Source: Purpureocillium takamizusanense (Eukaryota; Ascomycota; Sordariomycetes; Hypocreales; Ophiocordycipitaceae). From it: DNA of 64,000 nt. The stretch covers positions 2,976,001 through 3,040,000 of the forward strand of contig NC_063071.1 in the NCBI RefSeq assembly GCF_022605165.1. Reading direction: 5' to 3'. Below, piece after piece: positions 1 to 11,229 of the stretch (position 1 is its first letter; the number at the start of each line of letters is the position of its first letter). The notes under the pieces were generated by a model. The model was not told the origin of the DNA. It ran no database searches and saw only the letters and a program-made list of their open reading frames with translations. The position numbers were made by a program, and so were the translations under genes.

Positions 1-563
1 GCCGCCGTCGATGGACTAGCTTGATGCCACGGTACACGGGGGGCGCACCACCACCACCACCACGTTTGCCACCACCTTTACTGCTGCTGCTGCTGCTGCT
101 GCTACCACCACCCGAGCAAGCCAGGCACACGAGCTGCCAGTCACCACTCTTGCTCCTGGCAACCTCACGACGGGGGGCAGGGATACGAACAGCGCTCACT
201 CGCACGCGTAGGCTGTCTGTACCAGGCAGGCAACCCATTGTACCCCAACAGTATCCGCATGCCCTGCCAGTGGGTGCGTGAGTGAGTGACTACTCGAGTG
301 AGTGAGTGGGTGTCTGTCTGTCTGGTCCAAAGTTCATGGTTTTCGGGAATAGATAAACGGGCTGCCCACCTCACACACCCCGTCCCCCCCCCCTCTCTTG
401 TCTCGACTTCTCCAGAGACCGACGACGACGTGCGACGACTGACCACCAGACGGCGACGACGAAGACGACAGCTTGTTGGCAGCTGAGAGGACAAGCCAGC
501 AGAGCAACCACCCAAGCACAAACCCTCGTCTCCTCCCTCCCCGTCCGTCAGTCATCCCACGCC
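1..563. other. Upstream region of the sugar transporter gene, with triplet repeats
   Basis: No gene is recognised here. The stretch holds a short CAC/ACC triplet run (about 45-63), a (CTG)7 run (about 81-102) and GAGTGAGTG-type repeats (about 278-312). A CT-rich tract leads into the transporter start at 564. Long open frames on both strands here are low-complexity and resemble no protein family. Confidence 0.5.
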
Positions 564-2679
564 ATGTCTCCCGCTCACGACAGCGTCAAGTCGGCCGGCC
601 AGCCGACCGTCGACCACGCCGACGCCGACGCCATGTACGAAAAGGCCAATGGCGGCAAGATCACCGAGGTCCAGGGCAACGCCCACTTCCACGAGACGGT
701 CACCGCCGCGCCCCTCGACCCGTGGTCCAAGACCAGTCTCAAGCTGTACATGATTCTGCTGGTCGCCGCCCTCAACGCGACGGCCTCGGGCTTCGATGGC
801 GTGCGTCTTCCTCTTCCTTTTCATTCCCATCTCCATCACCATTACCGTCTTCACCTCGCTCGAGCGAGATGAAGAGAAACAAAAAAAAAACGGACATCGT
901 GTGGCTAACTGGGGAATGTCCCGCGCGTAGTCCATCTTCAGTTCCATCAACGCCATGACGCAGTACCAGCATTACTTTCACCACACGGAGCTGGGCTCCA
1001 GCACTGGCATGTGAGTTTTCCCGCATCCTCTTCTTCTCTTTGCCATCCAGCCAGGACAGCTTGAGAGGTGTTGTGGAGCGCGCCGTGACGCTGACCGCAT
1101 GCAAACAGTATCTTCATGATCTACACCATCGGCAACATGATCGGCTCCCTCTTCACGGGTCCCATCTGCGACAAGTTTGGCCGCCGCGCCGGCATGCTGA
1201 CCGGCGCCGTCCTCATCGTCGTCGGCGCCGCCGTCCAGACCGCCGCCCAGAACGACGGCTACCTCCTCGGCGGCCGTTTCGTCCTCGGCTTCGGTGTCTC
1301 CATCGGCACATCTGCCGCGCCCACCTACGCCCTTGAGCTGGCCCCTCCCCAGTGGCGAGCCCGTGTCGTCGGCTACTACAACACCTGTGAGTCTTTGCAG
1401 TACCCAATCTTTCACCCCCCATACGTGCTCCTCTGAGAGAGTCAAGGAGTGCGAGAGACTGATCTATGAACCCCCCAGTCTTCTACACCGGCTCCATCCT
1501 CGCCACCGGCGTCGCCTATGCCTGCAGCAAATCCGAGGGCGAGATCGCCTTTCGCCTGCCCCTCGCCCTCCAGATCGCGCCCCCCCTGATCATCGGCACG
1601 GGCGTCTTCTTCATCCCCGAGTCGCCTCGATGGCTCACTATGTGGGGCAAGAAGGAGCAGGCCGCGGCCATCCTCGCCAAGTACCACGGCGGCGGCGACA
1701 CCAACCACCCCATGGTCCAGCTCGAGCTGCAGGAGTTTGAGAACAGCATCGAGCTGCAAAAGTCGTCGACCGTCTGGAACTACTGGGCCCTCGTCAGCAC
1801 GCACAACGCCCGCTGGCGCTTCACCATGATGGCCTTCATGTCCGTCTTCGCCCAGCTCTCCGGCAACTCGGTCCTGACCTACTACCTGCCCTCCATGTAC
1901 AAGCTGCTCGGCATCACCTCCACCGAGCGCCGCCTGCTGCTCACCTTTATGAACTCCATCGTCTCCTGCGCGGGCGCCGTCGCCGGTTCAGCCACCAACG
2001 ACCGCATCGGCCGCCGCACCAAGCTCTGGGTCGGCAGCATCGTCCTCGCCTGCCTGTTCGCCGCCGTCACGGGCTTCTCCAGCCAGTTTGAGGGCGACAA
2101 GAAGCTCACGGCCAGCCACGGCCTGTCCAACGGTGGTATCGCCTTTGTGAGTACCGAACCCCTGACATTACATCAAATATGGTCTTGCAAGACCCCGACT
2201 AACAAATTTGGACGTAGATCTTCCTCTTCGGCTGTGCCTACTCCTTCGTCTACACTCCCCTCACCGCTACGTACTGCGCCGAGGTCCTCGACAACCCGAC
2301 TCGTGCCAAGGGCATGGGAGTGGTAAGTTGCATCACCAACAAGTACCCCGAAACGTCGCCGATGGTCCATGGGGTCAACTAACCTTTTTTCGACGCACAG
2401 CACGTTATTCTGTCCAACTGCGCCAACCTGTACAACACGTACGTCACCGCCATCGCCCTCGAGGCCATCGACTGGAGGTACTACCTCATCTTTGTCGGCC
2501 TCAACTGCATCTACAGCATCGTCTGGTTCACTCTGGGTGTCGAGACCCGCGGCCGCACGCTGGAAGAGATGGACGCCGTCTTCGACGCAAAGTTCCCGCC
2601 CCGGGCCGCGCTGCAGAAGACGGTCATGGTGCGACAGGGCGACGGCCACCTCGAGGAGATTGGCGGCCGCGAAGTGTAA
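564..2679 (+). CDS. MFS sugar transporter (hexose/lactose permease type)
   Basis: Six exons are inferred: 564-800, 931-1010, 1109-1386, 1479-2146, 2218-2322 and 2401-2679, giving 548 residues. All junctions are GT-AG and keep frame. The protein has a hydrophilic N-terminus of about 60 residues and then about twelve membrane segments. It shows the sugar-porter signatures: GxxCDKFGRRAG after TM2, PESPRWL before the central loop, a DRIGRR loop in the second half, and VETRGRTLEEMD after the last segment. These are hallmarks of the MFS sugar porter family, and the overall shape resembles fungal lactose/hexose permeases. It should act in the plasma membrane as a proton-sugar symporter; the substrate cannot be read from sequence. 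The start was chosen at the first ATG in a good context (cacgccATG) at the head of exon 1. Confidence 0.9.
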
Positions 2680-3891
2680 CTGTAAGACAATGGGCAGCGA
2701 AAGCGAAACGCATGTATGTACTTTGGGTTTGTGCACTGGCGGGGGGAGCATGCGAGCAGGGTTCGACTTTAGATCGAGACCGTGCGACTGCAGCTCAATT
2801 TGAGATACATTTTGGCACCCTTTTTCTGCTCCATCTGCGCGTGGTGACTGAATCTGTGAATCAATGCGTTGCGACTGGGCCCGTATCATCAGATCGAATC
2901 GCTTCCAGCGCTCCATTAGTACTCTGCCGGCATTTGCGTCGGAGAGACTCTGCGTTAGGAAGACCCCGACTGTTGGACCCCTGGCTCGATGCCGCTGGCG
3001 TGCTCGATTCGCGCACAGTCGCTACTTTGACGATGGAAAACATACTGCACATAGGCGTAATGGGTGCTAGAGATTCGTCGCAGCTGACCCCTGGAATTGA
3101 CGTTAAACCGAAGGCCCGCCATTAACCTTCGACACACCCGGCAGCACCTCAATTGCAAGCCAACTTTTGCCTTGTCACCCTGCGAAATGGCAGTTCTTGA
3201 ACTTGTTATTATCTGCCTAATGCCAAGAGGCTCGCGTTGGAGCCAAGCTATCCGTTCACAGCTGTCTGTCATGGCATTGACGCGTCGGTCGCATTCGGGG
3301 GAAAAGACCAACCAACATTCATGTGATGATGAAGCTTGATATGGCTCTCGCTGTAATAACTTTGAGATATCTGTCTGCAGGGGGGGCTGAAGCTACGACA
3401 TACATATGTACTATCACAACATTCGTAAATGCGCGGTTGGGTCCTCGGCGCTGGGGCAGACGCTGCCGTCGCGTGAGATCATGTCCCACTTCCTTGGAGC
3501 GCGGTACCATTCTACGCGGAAGAGGTCCGATCCGCGCTCTTCCCTGTCGAGCGCATGCTTCACCATCGTAGAACATAGTAGCGAGTGCTATGAAACGCAG
3601 TTATATAATGTGTTACTATGTACAATAAGTTTCGACTAAACTAAAATAAAAGAATATACCAGAATCTGTCGCAACATTAAAATATACTAAGTAAAGAAAG
3701 CTAGTTACATCTCGAATCTTTAGTCTTGTTGCTATAAAGTTGAGGTTCTGCGACCGCGGCAGGCAAATTAAGGTGCGTTTAGCGTTATCTTAGAGATTTA
3801 TGCATATCCTGCTATGTGCTTCGTGCGTATGGAGAGCTCACCGAGTGGAATTCCGCATGGCTGGCTACGCATACGTGCCGGAGATCAACGA
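2680..3891. other. Intergenic region between convergent genes
   Basis: No gene is recognised. The region contains the 3' ends of the transporter and the deuterolysin gene, and a short AT-rich stretch at about 3595-3745. Open frames here lack family features or splice partners. Confidence 0.5.
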
Positions 3892-5012
3892 TTAGCACTC
3901 CGAGTAGATCGCGTTGGCGAAGAGCGTGTAGGTATCGGCGTTGTTGAGGGCGTCCTCAGTGGAGAGCTGCATGATGGTATCGTAGCCATAGCCAAGGTCG
4001 TCGGTCCCCTTGACCCGACTCACGTGTGTCGTCTCGTGGAGTGTCGTCGTGGCCTTGTCCTGGTCGTGGCACGTGGACGAAAGGTCGACCAGGGTGTCAA
4101 AGTACAGGTCACAGTATGCCTGGTAGCTCCTGTCCCCGGAGGTGACCGTGTAGGCGAGGATTCCCTCCGAGCACCCGTCGTCAACGTCGGTGCAGTAGTA
4201 TTGGGAGACGCCACTATCCGTGGAACCGCACTCGTCGGCGACCTTGGTGAAGACGTCGGCGACGATGTCGCGCACCTCGTCGTCTGACGACTTGAAGTAC
4301 TCCTCGACCTTGCCGGCGTCGCCGGACCGGGCGACCTCGGCGGCGGCCTCTGCGAGCTGCACGCAGTTCTCCAGCGCCAACTGCGTCACGGCGAGCCTGT
4401 CGCCGGTGCAGTCGCTCTGCAGCTCGGCGCGCTTGGCCTTCTTCTGCACGAACGCGTCGAGCACGGAGGCGGCCTTGGCTCCGTCGACGATCGCCTCGAG
4501 CTCGTTGGAGTGGAAGGGGACGGATCCGACGAGCTTGTTGTCCCCCTCGTGGGCGAACTGAAGGATGCCGCGGGCGAGAAGGTTGTACTTGCCGCCCGCC
4601 GAGAGGTCATGGACGTGGCCGACGTCGAAGGTGACCGAGATGGATTGGCTGGCTGGGATGCTCTCGAATGCCCCATCCTTGATGTTGCGGGTGCTGATGC
4701 GCTGACGCATGCCGTGGAAGGCGACGCCCTTGCCTGCGAGCTCTATTGTCAGCCATTGGAACGAAAGACGCAAGTCGGGGTGGATTTTGAAGCTAACGAA
4801 CCCTCGCCAGTGATTTGCACCTTCTTGATGGCCGACTTGTCCAGGATAGTACCGGCCTTGAAGATCCTCAGGTTGTTCTTGCCATGGTTGGTGATGGTGG
4901 CCTTGACAAGAGTGTTGCCCGTCATCTCAAGCTTCACATCGAGAGGCGTCGGCGCGGATGGCGCCGCCGCAGCGACGGAGACGAGAGCAGCAAGGCCAGC
5001 GAGGAACTTCAT
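3892..5012 (-). CDS. Secreted deuterolysin-type zinc metalloprotease (M35)
   Basis: Two exons (5012-4802 and 4733-3892) give 350 residues, the normal size for deuterolysin preproenzymes. The N-terminus is a signal peptide (MKFLAGLAALVSVAAAAPSA). A propeptide follows and ends at a Lys-Arg site near residues 171-172. The mature part of about 178 residues carries the aspzincin motif: HETTH at residues 303-307 (two zinc His and the catalytic Glu) followed by GTDDLGYG, whose Asp316 should be the third zinc ligand. Several Cys in the mature part fit the family's disulfides. The enzyme is secreted and cuts proteins, often basic ones. A TATAAA element lies about 145 bases upstream of the start. The single intron has a slightly weak donor (GTTCGT), but both frames join cleanly across it. 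Confidence 0.93.
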
Positions 5013-7540
5013 GGTTGCATGAGGTGACGGGGAAGTCTGATGGGGGAGAGATGAGATGTATAGTGTTGAGGGATAGGCATGAGTAGGGTGAGTTGAGTCT
5101 TGGTTGTTTCTGCCAGGCTGATGGGAAGACCAGAACCGATGAGCGGCTTGTTTGGCTTTATACATGGTCAACGTGATGTGTAGTCCGTTCAACTAACAAC
5201 TTGGTACAAATGTTGGTGGTGGCTCTATCTCTCAATGTTGCTCCTCCGTCTGAGGTTGGAACCGTCGATCCGTGGAGTAAACTGGCACGTTTCATCAAGC
5301 CGCAACTGGGTTGTATCTTGGAGCCTGGCCGGATTGCCCTATCTTGCATAGCCTCATGGTTCTAGACCAAGGGGCTGGGGGGGGGGGGGGGGGGGCATCT
5401 GGTTCTGTGATAGCCTCAGATACCATCGCTACCGACATGGAGTAAACTCGCCTCTCAAATGGGGATGAGACAATTACACACGAGTTCGTTGATTTGTAAC
5501 TGAGGTTTGCGGAACAAAGACCGTGACCACGACAGCACCCATGCTCATTTGATCTTTCCGAGGGACCGTTGCTGGCAGAGATGTCGTTGAACGCGGGTCA
5601 AACCATCCCGGCCCCAGTCCTATCCTAAGTTGCAACCTTGGCGCCCAATACACGTGAACGCCCCTTATGAGTTCATTATGAGCACCTCTTCTTTATGGGA
5701 GCCTGCGGCCCAGGCCATAAACACACAGGGTCAAGATATCCTGAAGCGACCTGGTCGGTCAGCCTCAACCGCTATTAGTCTCGTTGACTCACCGGACTGG
5801 CCTGAGAGGAAGCATCGCCTCATTCATGTGACGCTCAGGTGATATGTTGTCATTTTGTTGGCCGTGTTCTCTTTTTTCGCGCCTCTGGTTGGTGCTCTTA
5901 ACCTGAACTCTGGTGTAACAGAGTCATTATGCTTGATGCCACGCTTTTTCCTCCTCGCAAATCGGAAAGTTGCTCGGCACAATAGCCGTTGGTAAAGACC
6001 CTGGGTCCACCCAACGGCTAGGCCATACCAGTCGAGAGCTTCGCGGAACGGCAAGCTCCCGACGATCTGCACCACGTTCAGTTACCACGGTATAGCTTTT
6101 TTCCCGCGGGCCTGCCGAAGTCCCACCGGCGCGCCATGTGACGTGTGGTGATCCTGCGACGCGCGAAGGCGGGTTGGGCGCCTTGTAAGTGCAGCCAAAT
6201 GGTCGAGATAACTCTCGACGGACGGATGGCTGTAGGTCTCGGTTAAAGACGGACGGCAATCTATAGCAGCGAGCCGACACAGACAGTTTCCCTGAGGCAG
6301 GAACCTTGGCAAGGTCGTGGGCAACAACATGAAGTGAAGTTGTTTACGGACCCCTAAAAGACCCTTACTTAGATCCTTGGGCGTCAAGCTTTCAAGATCG
6401 TTGGGTTCTACGTATGTAGCTGCCATGCCATGCGCGCTACCGGCAAGTGCCGGTGACTCCGCCAAAAGGCAGCCACGCAACGAACCAACAAATGACGCCG
6501 AGGCCTGGGACTACTATGTACGTAGGAATCGTCGCTGCGGCACCTGGCCGAGGGTCCACGTCGTGGTGGTTGAAAGCCAACCACCTAGCGTCAGGGACGA
6601 CGATGCACCGCGTTCAAGGCCTCATCATGTCTCTCACGAGAATACTTTGTACATGCATGCAAATTGAACTCGAGCTCGGCGAACGCATGTTCCCACATGC
6701 GCCGTCACCTTCCGTTTCTGTAGCCATTCCGTGCTGTCCATACCTCTCCTATGCACGGGAGCGCACTTTTGCGCTTCAATATATGCGATGAGACCAGCGT
6801 CTCGCCCAGGCCGGGCCGGGCTACATTGCTGCGCTATCGGTCGATCTTTGATGCCTGGGATCGGGAGCAAAGTTCGGGACTCCGGGTTTTCACATGCACG
6901 CCGCCTGCCGTTCTGTTGACGTAGGTAAACCACCACGCCGGCATTTCTTTGGAGAGGTTCCTTTGGAGGGCGGTAGGGAACTGCCGAGATGCCCCCTTTC
7001 TTTAACAAGTGAGGCTAGTACTTTTGACCTGTCTCACTTCTCGTTGCTTGTTCCGTGCCATGCCGTTTACGGTCCCTCAATTTACCCGCTACGGGTCTCG
7101 CTACGAGTCTCCAAGATGTGGAATACGAGCCCCCTCACTTCGGCAGGCCGTGATGCGCGCCAATGCTCGAACCAACCACGCGGTGAGCGGAAATACAAAC
7201 GCAAGGGAGAGAGCGGCGCAGCAAAACCCCGACCATAGGTTATTAACAAGCGGCGGGAAGAAATGGAACCATCATTGCGTAAGTTCGTGCGAACAGCGCA
7301 ACTCCACATCTGCTCTGACAAGCTTTGAGGCGCGAGTAGTGCCGGACCGCGTGAGACATGGAATCAAACTTTCCAGCTTCTTGGATCTACGTACGGAGTA
7401 CTACACCCAACGTGCCCGCCCGTCTGCGTAGCAGTGCTTGTGCGGCTTCCCTTTAACAGGTTGGCACGCCCCCTGCTTGACGTTCTACGGCATCTTGTGC
7501 TACCTTGACGACGCCCGAAACTCCTACTGGCGCGCCCATC
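5013..7540. other. Long intergenic region; 19-base G run
   Basis: No gene is supported in these 2.5 kb. Notable is a run of 19 G at 5377-5395. It lies about 365 bases upstream of the deuterolysin start and could form a G-quadruplex or be a sequencing-uncertain homopolymer. The many open frames between 5.8 and 7.4 kb overlap each other on both strands, have no signal peptide or domain, and look like chance frames in GC-rich DNA. Confidence 0.45.
5151..5162 (-). promoter_or_regulatory. Probable TATA box of the deuterolysin gene
   Basis: On the minus strand the sequence reads TATAAAGCC, about 140-150 bases upstream of the start codon at 5012. That fits a core promoter followed by a 5' UTR of roughly 100 bases. 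Confidence 0.45.
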
Positions 7541-8159
7541 ATGCTATACGTCAAGGCTCTCGGACTCGCTGCTCTGGCTGCGACTTCGTTGGGTCAATTG
7601 AACGAGCAAACCACCCCAACGCTGAACCTCACCGCCATCGGAGCATCGCGGGGCGAGTCGACACTAGAATGCTGGCAGCTTGACTCGCCGTTCAAGACCT
7701 CTGCAGTCGCCGGTACCGCAGGCGCGCTGGCGCTGTTCCTCGGGGATCTCTCCAACGCGACTTACAGCATTCTCCCAGGCCGCTTCGACGGCGGTTTGCA
7801 TACGGCGCCCGCGCGACAGTGAGTCGGCCCCCTTCCCCCTCCCACTGATCTCTTGCACTCTCGGGGGCTCGCAGATATAGATCAGATGCTGAACCGAGCA
7901 CAGGTTTGTTCTGTTCACGACGGGTCTGATTCACATTACACTGCCCCACGGGAGCGACGAAGCCTGGGTCCAGGGCGGCAAGTACGGGTTGATCATTGCG
8001 GCGGACACGGCGGACGTCTCGAAGCATGGTCACCGTACTCGATACCCCAGCGCCGCGGACACAATTGGCGTCCAATTCCCGATTAAGTCGGGCAGCGACT
8101 TCAAGTACAAGCTGCTTCACCATGGTGCGTGCCATGAAACTGAAATGACGGGACTGTAG
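7541..8159 (+). CDS. Small secreted protein of a conserved fungal type, function unknown
   Basis: Two exons (7541-7818, 7904-8159) with an 85-base intron give 177 residues. The N-terminus MLYVKALGLAALAATSLGQ is a clear signal peptide, and NLT and NAT sequons suggest glycosylation. From memory of the family, fungal secreted proteins of this size share the blocks STLECWQL, ILPGRFDGGLH, HITLPHGSDEAWVQGGKYG and a closing HHGAC. They are usually annotated as hypothetical and may have a cupin-like beta fold; the function is not established. The ATG at 7505 in the same frame would place 12 polar residues before the signal peptide, so 7541 was preferred. The gene ends about 100 bases from the end of the convergent quercetinase gene. 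The last 10 residues are less certain because GTGCGT at 8125 could be another splice donor. Confidence 0.7.
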
Positions 8160-8261
8160 CCCAACATTGATTGGGATGCTCCCCTTTGCGACAATATATA
8201 TATATCTATAGCCAACTTCGTATGTACATCCTTTGTACGAGGTATATCCTGACGACGGAGC

Positions 8262-9419
8262 TCAGTAGCTAGGGTAGGCAGTAAAGTTCCACTGCACACT
8301 GTTCTTGAGCAGCTCAAAGTCCAGGCCCTTTGCGCCCGCGTTCATGTACAAGAACTTGGTGAAGGGAACCGTCGCGTGGTACGTAAAGGGCACACCGGCC
8401 GGCACAAACGCCACATCGCCTTGAATCAACCTGGCCGGTGATCCGTATCCGCGGACGGAAATCTCCAGCTGACCATCCTCCATTTGCAACGCAAAAGGAT
8501 GGGGCAGCTTGGCCTGCGACGCCGTTTCGTTAGCCCGCTTCGGCGACATGATGATGGTGCCCATGGTAAAGTTCCCGTGCGTTTGATCCGGTGTGGCCAG
8601 AGGCTGGATGATCTTGTAGCCCGACTGCGAGTTGAGGTACTTGGGCCCGTAGTCCTTGGCGACAAAGTAAGGGACGGTGGGGTCAGCGGGCAGCTGGTTA
8701 GTACCATTGTGCCAGTTGAGGCCCTCCTCGTCGCTGGCTGTGCCGTTGACAAAGTCTCTCCGCGGGATGTACTCCTCCTCGGGCGCAGCGTATAGGTCCA
8801 TGCGCTGCAGCAACTCGTCCACCTCAGGCGTCAGGGGGCCGAACGGATCGTCGTCTGCGGGGATGGCGAGGAAGGGAGAACTGATGCCGTCGGTCGCCCA
8901 CTCGCCTTGGCTGTAGACGTCGAAGAGATGCTCAAAGCCGCCCGGGTGAAAGACGTGCGTCAGCTGCGTATCCGGGTCCGTGAGCTGGAAGTTGTGAATG
9001 GCACCGGGGGGGATGTTGCCGTAGTCGCCGAGGGTGCCGACTCTCGCCTCATGGCTCCCTTCCGTCGTGTTCTTCTTGCCCCACAGCTGGACGCGGCCGC
9101 GGGCGCAGTAAAAGTGCTCGTGCGTCTGGCGATGGGTATGAGGCCTGGCAGAAGTCCATCCCGAGTCTTTGCCGTTGTGCTGTAGGAGGGAGAAGGCCCC
9201 GCCAGACGAGTTGGCGGTGATGGAGAAGCGGATGATTTGTGACGGCGTGAGTTTGATGGCGCGGCCCCTGTACTTTGGAAGCACGTACGGCCTCGGGAAC
9301 TCGGGAGCTACGTCGACAACGAGGCTTGTGTTTTGCCCCGGGCAGGTGACGGCGGCGGCGGCCGACGCGAGCGTCCAGGCCGTTGTCAAAGCGGACCACG
9401 CAGAGAGCGAAGCTTTCAT
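8262..9419 (-). CDS. Secreted quercetin 2,3-dioxygenase-like bicupin
   Basis: A single exon encodes 385 residues. A signal peptide (residues 1 to about 23) is followed by two cupin domains. The first cupin holds His94, His96 and Glu101 in PHTHRQTHEHF and His142 in IPPGAIHNF. This spacing is nearly that of the copper ligands of Aspergillus quercetinase (H-x-H-x4-E, then His about 46 residues after the first). The second cupin (ARLIQGDVAFVPAGVPFTYHATV) has lost most metal ligands, as in known fungal quercetinases. The predicted reaction is oxygenolytic opening of the flavonol ring with release of CO. This would let the fungus degrade plant flavonols outside the cell. Several N-glycosylation sequons are present. 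It is convergent with the small secreted protein gene at 7541. The true substrate could be another flavonoid or enol. Confidence 0.82.
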   Translation of the reverse strand: MKASLSAWSALTTAWTLASAAAAVTCPGQNTSLVVDVAPEFPRPYVLPKYRGRAIKLTPSQIIRFSITANSSGGAFSLLQHNGKDSGWTSARPHTHRQTHEHFYCARGRVQLWGKKNTTEGSHEARVGTLGDYGNIPPGAIHNFQLTDPDTQLTHVFHPGGFEHLFDVYSQGEWATDGISSPFLAIPADDDPFGPLTPEVDELLQRMDLYAAPEEEYIPRRDFVNGTASDEEGLNWHNGTNQLPADPTVPYFVAKDYGPKYLNSQSGYKIIQPLATPDQTHGNFTMGTIIMSPKRANETASQAKLPHPFALQMEDGQLEISVRGYGSPARLIQGDVAFVPAGVPFTYHATVPFTKFLYMNAGAKGLDFELLKNSVQWNFTAYPSY

Positions 9420-9455
9420 CCTAGGCGACGGGCAGGGCTATTGTTACTCGAGTAG

Positions 9456-9462
9456 TATATAT
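9456..9462 (-). promoter_or_regulatory. Possible TATA box of the quercetinase gene
   Basis: A TATATAT run lies about 37-43 bases upstream of the ATG at 9419. If used, the 5' UTR would be very short, so this is only a candidate. Confidence 0.3.
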
Positions 9463-10387
9463 GGTGATTCATTGCAGCGCAGAAAGGAACCCGTCTCTTT
9501 TATGACCCTCATCACCTCTCTTCCATCAGCTGCGGTTCAGTTGGCTCTGGGCTTCGGATGACGACGCGTTGTACAAACAAGCAACACGGCACTTACAAGC
9601 GGCTCGCCGGGGCTTGATCGGACGACAGCCGGTCATTGCGTGGAGAGTCGTTCATGCGTCGGCACAATTGCTACGAACAGCGTGGGATGCCGACTTGCTG
9701 CTAGTATTGGCGTTAGCCTAGAGTCGATGACTCGTGAAGAAGGCGATTACGCGTATATGAGTTGACTCTGGGATTTCCCATTCCAGTGTTACTAACTTAC
9801 TACGCAACAGCTCTTGGCTTCGCGGGATCGGGGGGAGGGCCCCCTCTTGGCGATCTTGGCTAACTGGGCGTTGTTCTTTAGTTAGTTCGTTGATGGCGGC
9901 GTCACCGAATGATTACACAGGGGAAAGGTGGCATCAGCGCCCACATGACTTGACTCGTCTCGTCTCCAGGCCCTGGCGATTTTTCAGGTTTTAAGTTGAC
10001 TTAGTACGTAGCAGCTCGTTCGATTTCCCGTTTTTAATAGGCCGGCCGATCGGTCTGGGCTTGTCAGGATGTGGGGGGACCCATTGACTGCATTGAAGTC
10101 GTCGCAACGATTGAGGAAGCTTTCTAGAACGCAGACTGGCTAGGGCTAAAATAAGGAACCCCTGATTGCTCATTTGAACTAGAAAGACTAACAACAGTTA
10201 AGCATAAATGTCTAGCTTCATGGGGTTCATGTTCCGCGGCGACCTCCTTGTGCTGGACTGGAGCGATGGCAACGTGTCGTCTGGTGTGTATTGCTCCATG
10301 TCTGTCTGGTAGACGGACCCTTGGAACAAACAACGGCGAGATGCAGCGCGCACCTTGTTGATAATTGATGAGATTGGTGCCCCGCGG
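9463..10387. other. Intergenic region, no gene recognised
   Basis: This is the region upstream of the quercetinase gene and downstream of the Cys-rich secreted protein gene. Open frames on the minus strand near 10.2 kb lie past the stop of that gene and carry no recognisable features. Confidence 0.45.
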
Positions 10388-11102
10388 TCATGTACAACTG
10401 CCGACGGGACGGTAGCATTCAATGGCCTTGAAGCCCGCCGTTGACCATGTGCGAAGACAGGCAGGGCAGGGCACCACCAGACGCTTCACAAAAGTCCCAT
10501 TTCTCTGAATCCTTTCTTGATAATTCTCAGGCTCCTTGACGAGAACATGCCCGACTTTTCTGGTTTGGGCTGGCGGCCGCAACCCGCCACACTGAAGTAT
10601 TTCCACGCGACGCAGGCCGACGCGTCTGTACGGCACTAACGCGATGAATTAGAATGTAGAACAGGATCGACGCGATCAAATATGGCAGGGTCGATGTGAT
10701 CAATCAATCAATCAATCAATCTATCACGCGAGCTAATAAAAACGCCACTCACCCTCCAGTCCAGGTTCCATTGTTTCGTGGGGTAGCCGCAGCGCTTCGC
10801 TTCATACAGCTCCTCAGTGGTCGGAGGCGACTGCATCGCGCCCGGGATGGTGTAGTTGCACGTCTGCGTCTCCAGGTAGCATTTCTTTTTTGAACACGCA
10901 AGGTGAGTTACTCCCTGTTTCTCTCGGGGGAAGGGGGTAATCATAGAGAGGACAAGTGCGCACTCACGCCCAGGTAGAAGGTGTTGAGCACGTCGTCTAT
11001 GCAGAATGCCGATGGCAGGGGAACGCCTGCCTTGCTTAGCTCGTTGCCCGCTAATACGAGGGTCGGCACGACGCAGAGGAGGAAGCTCAGTCGGAGATTC
11101 AT
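10388..11102 (-). CDS. Small secreted cysteine-rich protein (10 mature Cys), effector-like
   Basis: I infer three exons, 11102-10968, 10914-10753 and 10591-10388, with introns of 53 and 161 bases. Both introns are GT-AG and phase 0, giving 166 residues. The N-terminus (MNLRLSFLLCVVPTLVLAG) is a signal peptide. After it there are ten Cys, an even number that fits five disulfides: one in exon 1, four in exon 2 (ACSKKKC, TCNYT, RCGY) and five in exon 3 (CGG, PCPAC, ECY, SC). Two NxT/NxS sequons are present. I recognise no family. Small size, secretion and Cys content are typical of fungal effectors or surface proteins. The second intron contains the (ATCA)n microsatellite. The exon joins fit on phase and Cys pattern but have no RNA support, so the 3' exon is the least certain part. 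Confidence 0.6.
10699..10721. repeat. (ATCA)n tetranucleotide microsatellite
   Basis: About five tandem ATCA units lie inside the second intron of the Cys-rich secreted protein gene. Confidence 0.85.
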
Positions 11103-11217
11103 GTTGTGTTGACCGCAGGACGAGAACGAAGACTGGACCGCTGTAGAGAGAAAGTCGATGAGCGTTTTGAGCCCCCTTTTTGCAGAGAGTACCTACCTAA
11201 TGGTTGGCGCCCAAAGC

Positions 11218-11229
11218 CCTTTTTATATG
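11218..11229 (-). promoter_or_regulatory. Probable TATA box of the Cys-rich secreted protein gene
   Basis: The minus strand reads CATATAAAAAGG about 115-127 bases upstream of the ATG at 11102. The position and sequence fit a core promoter. Confidence 0.5.

Noticed and set aside
5824..6480. Minus-strand frames of 83-132 residues
   Set aside because: They overlap in several frames, carry no signal peptide or motif, and lack plausible splice joins.
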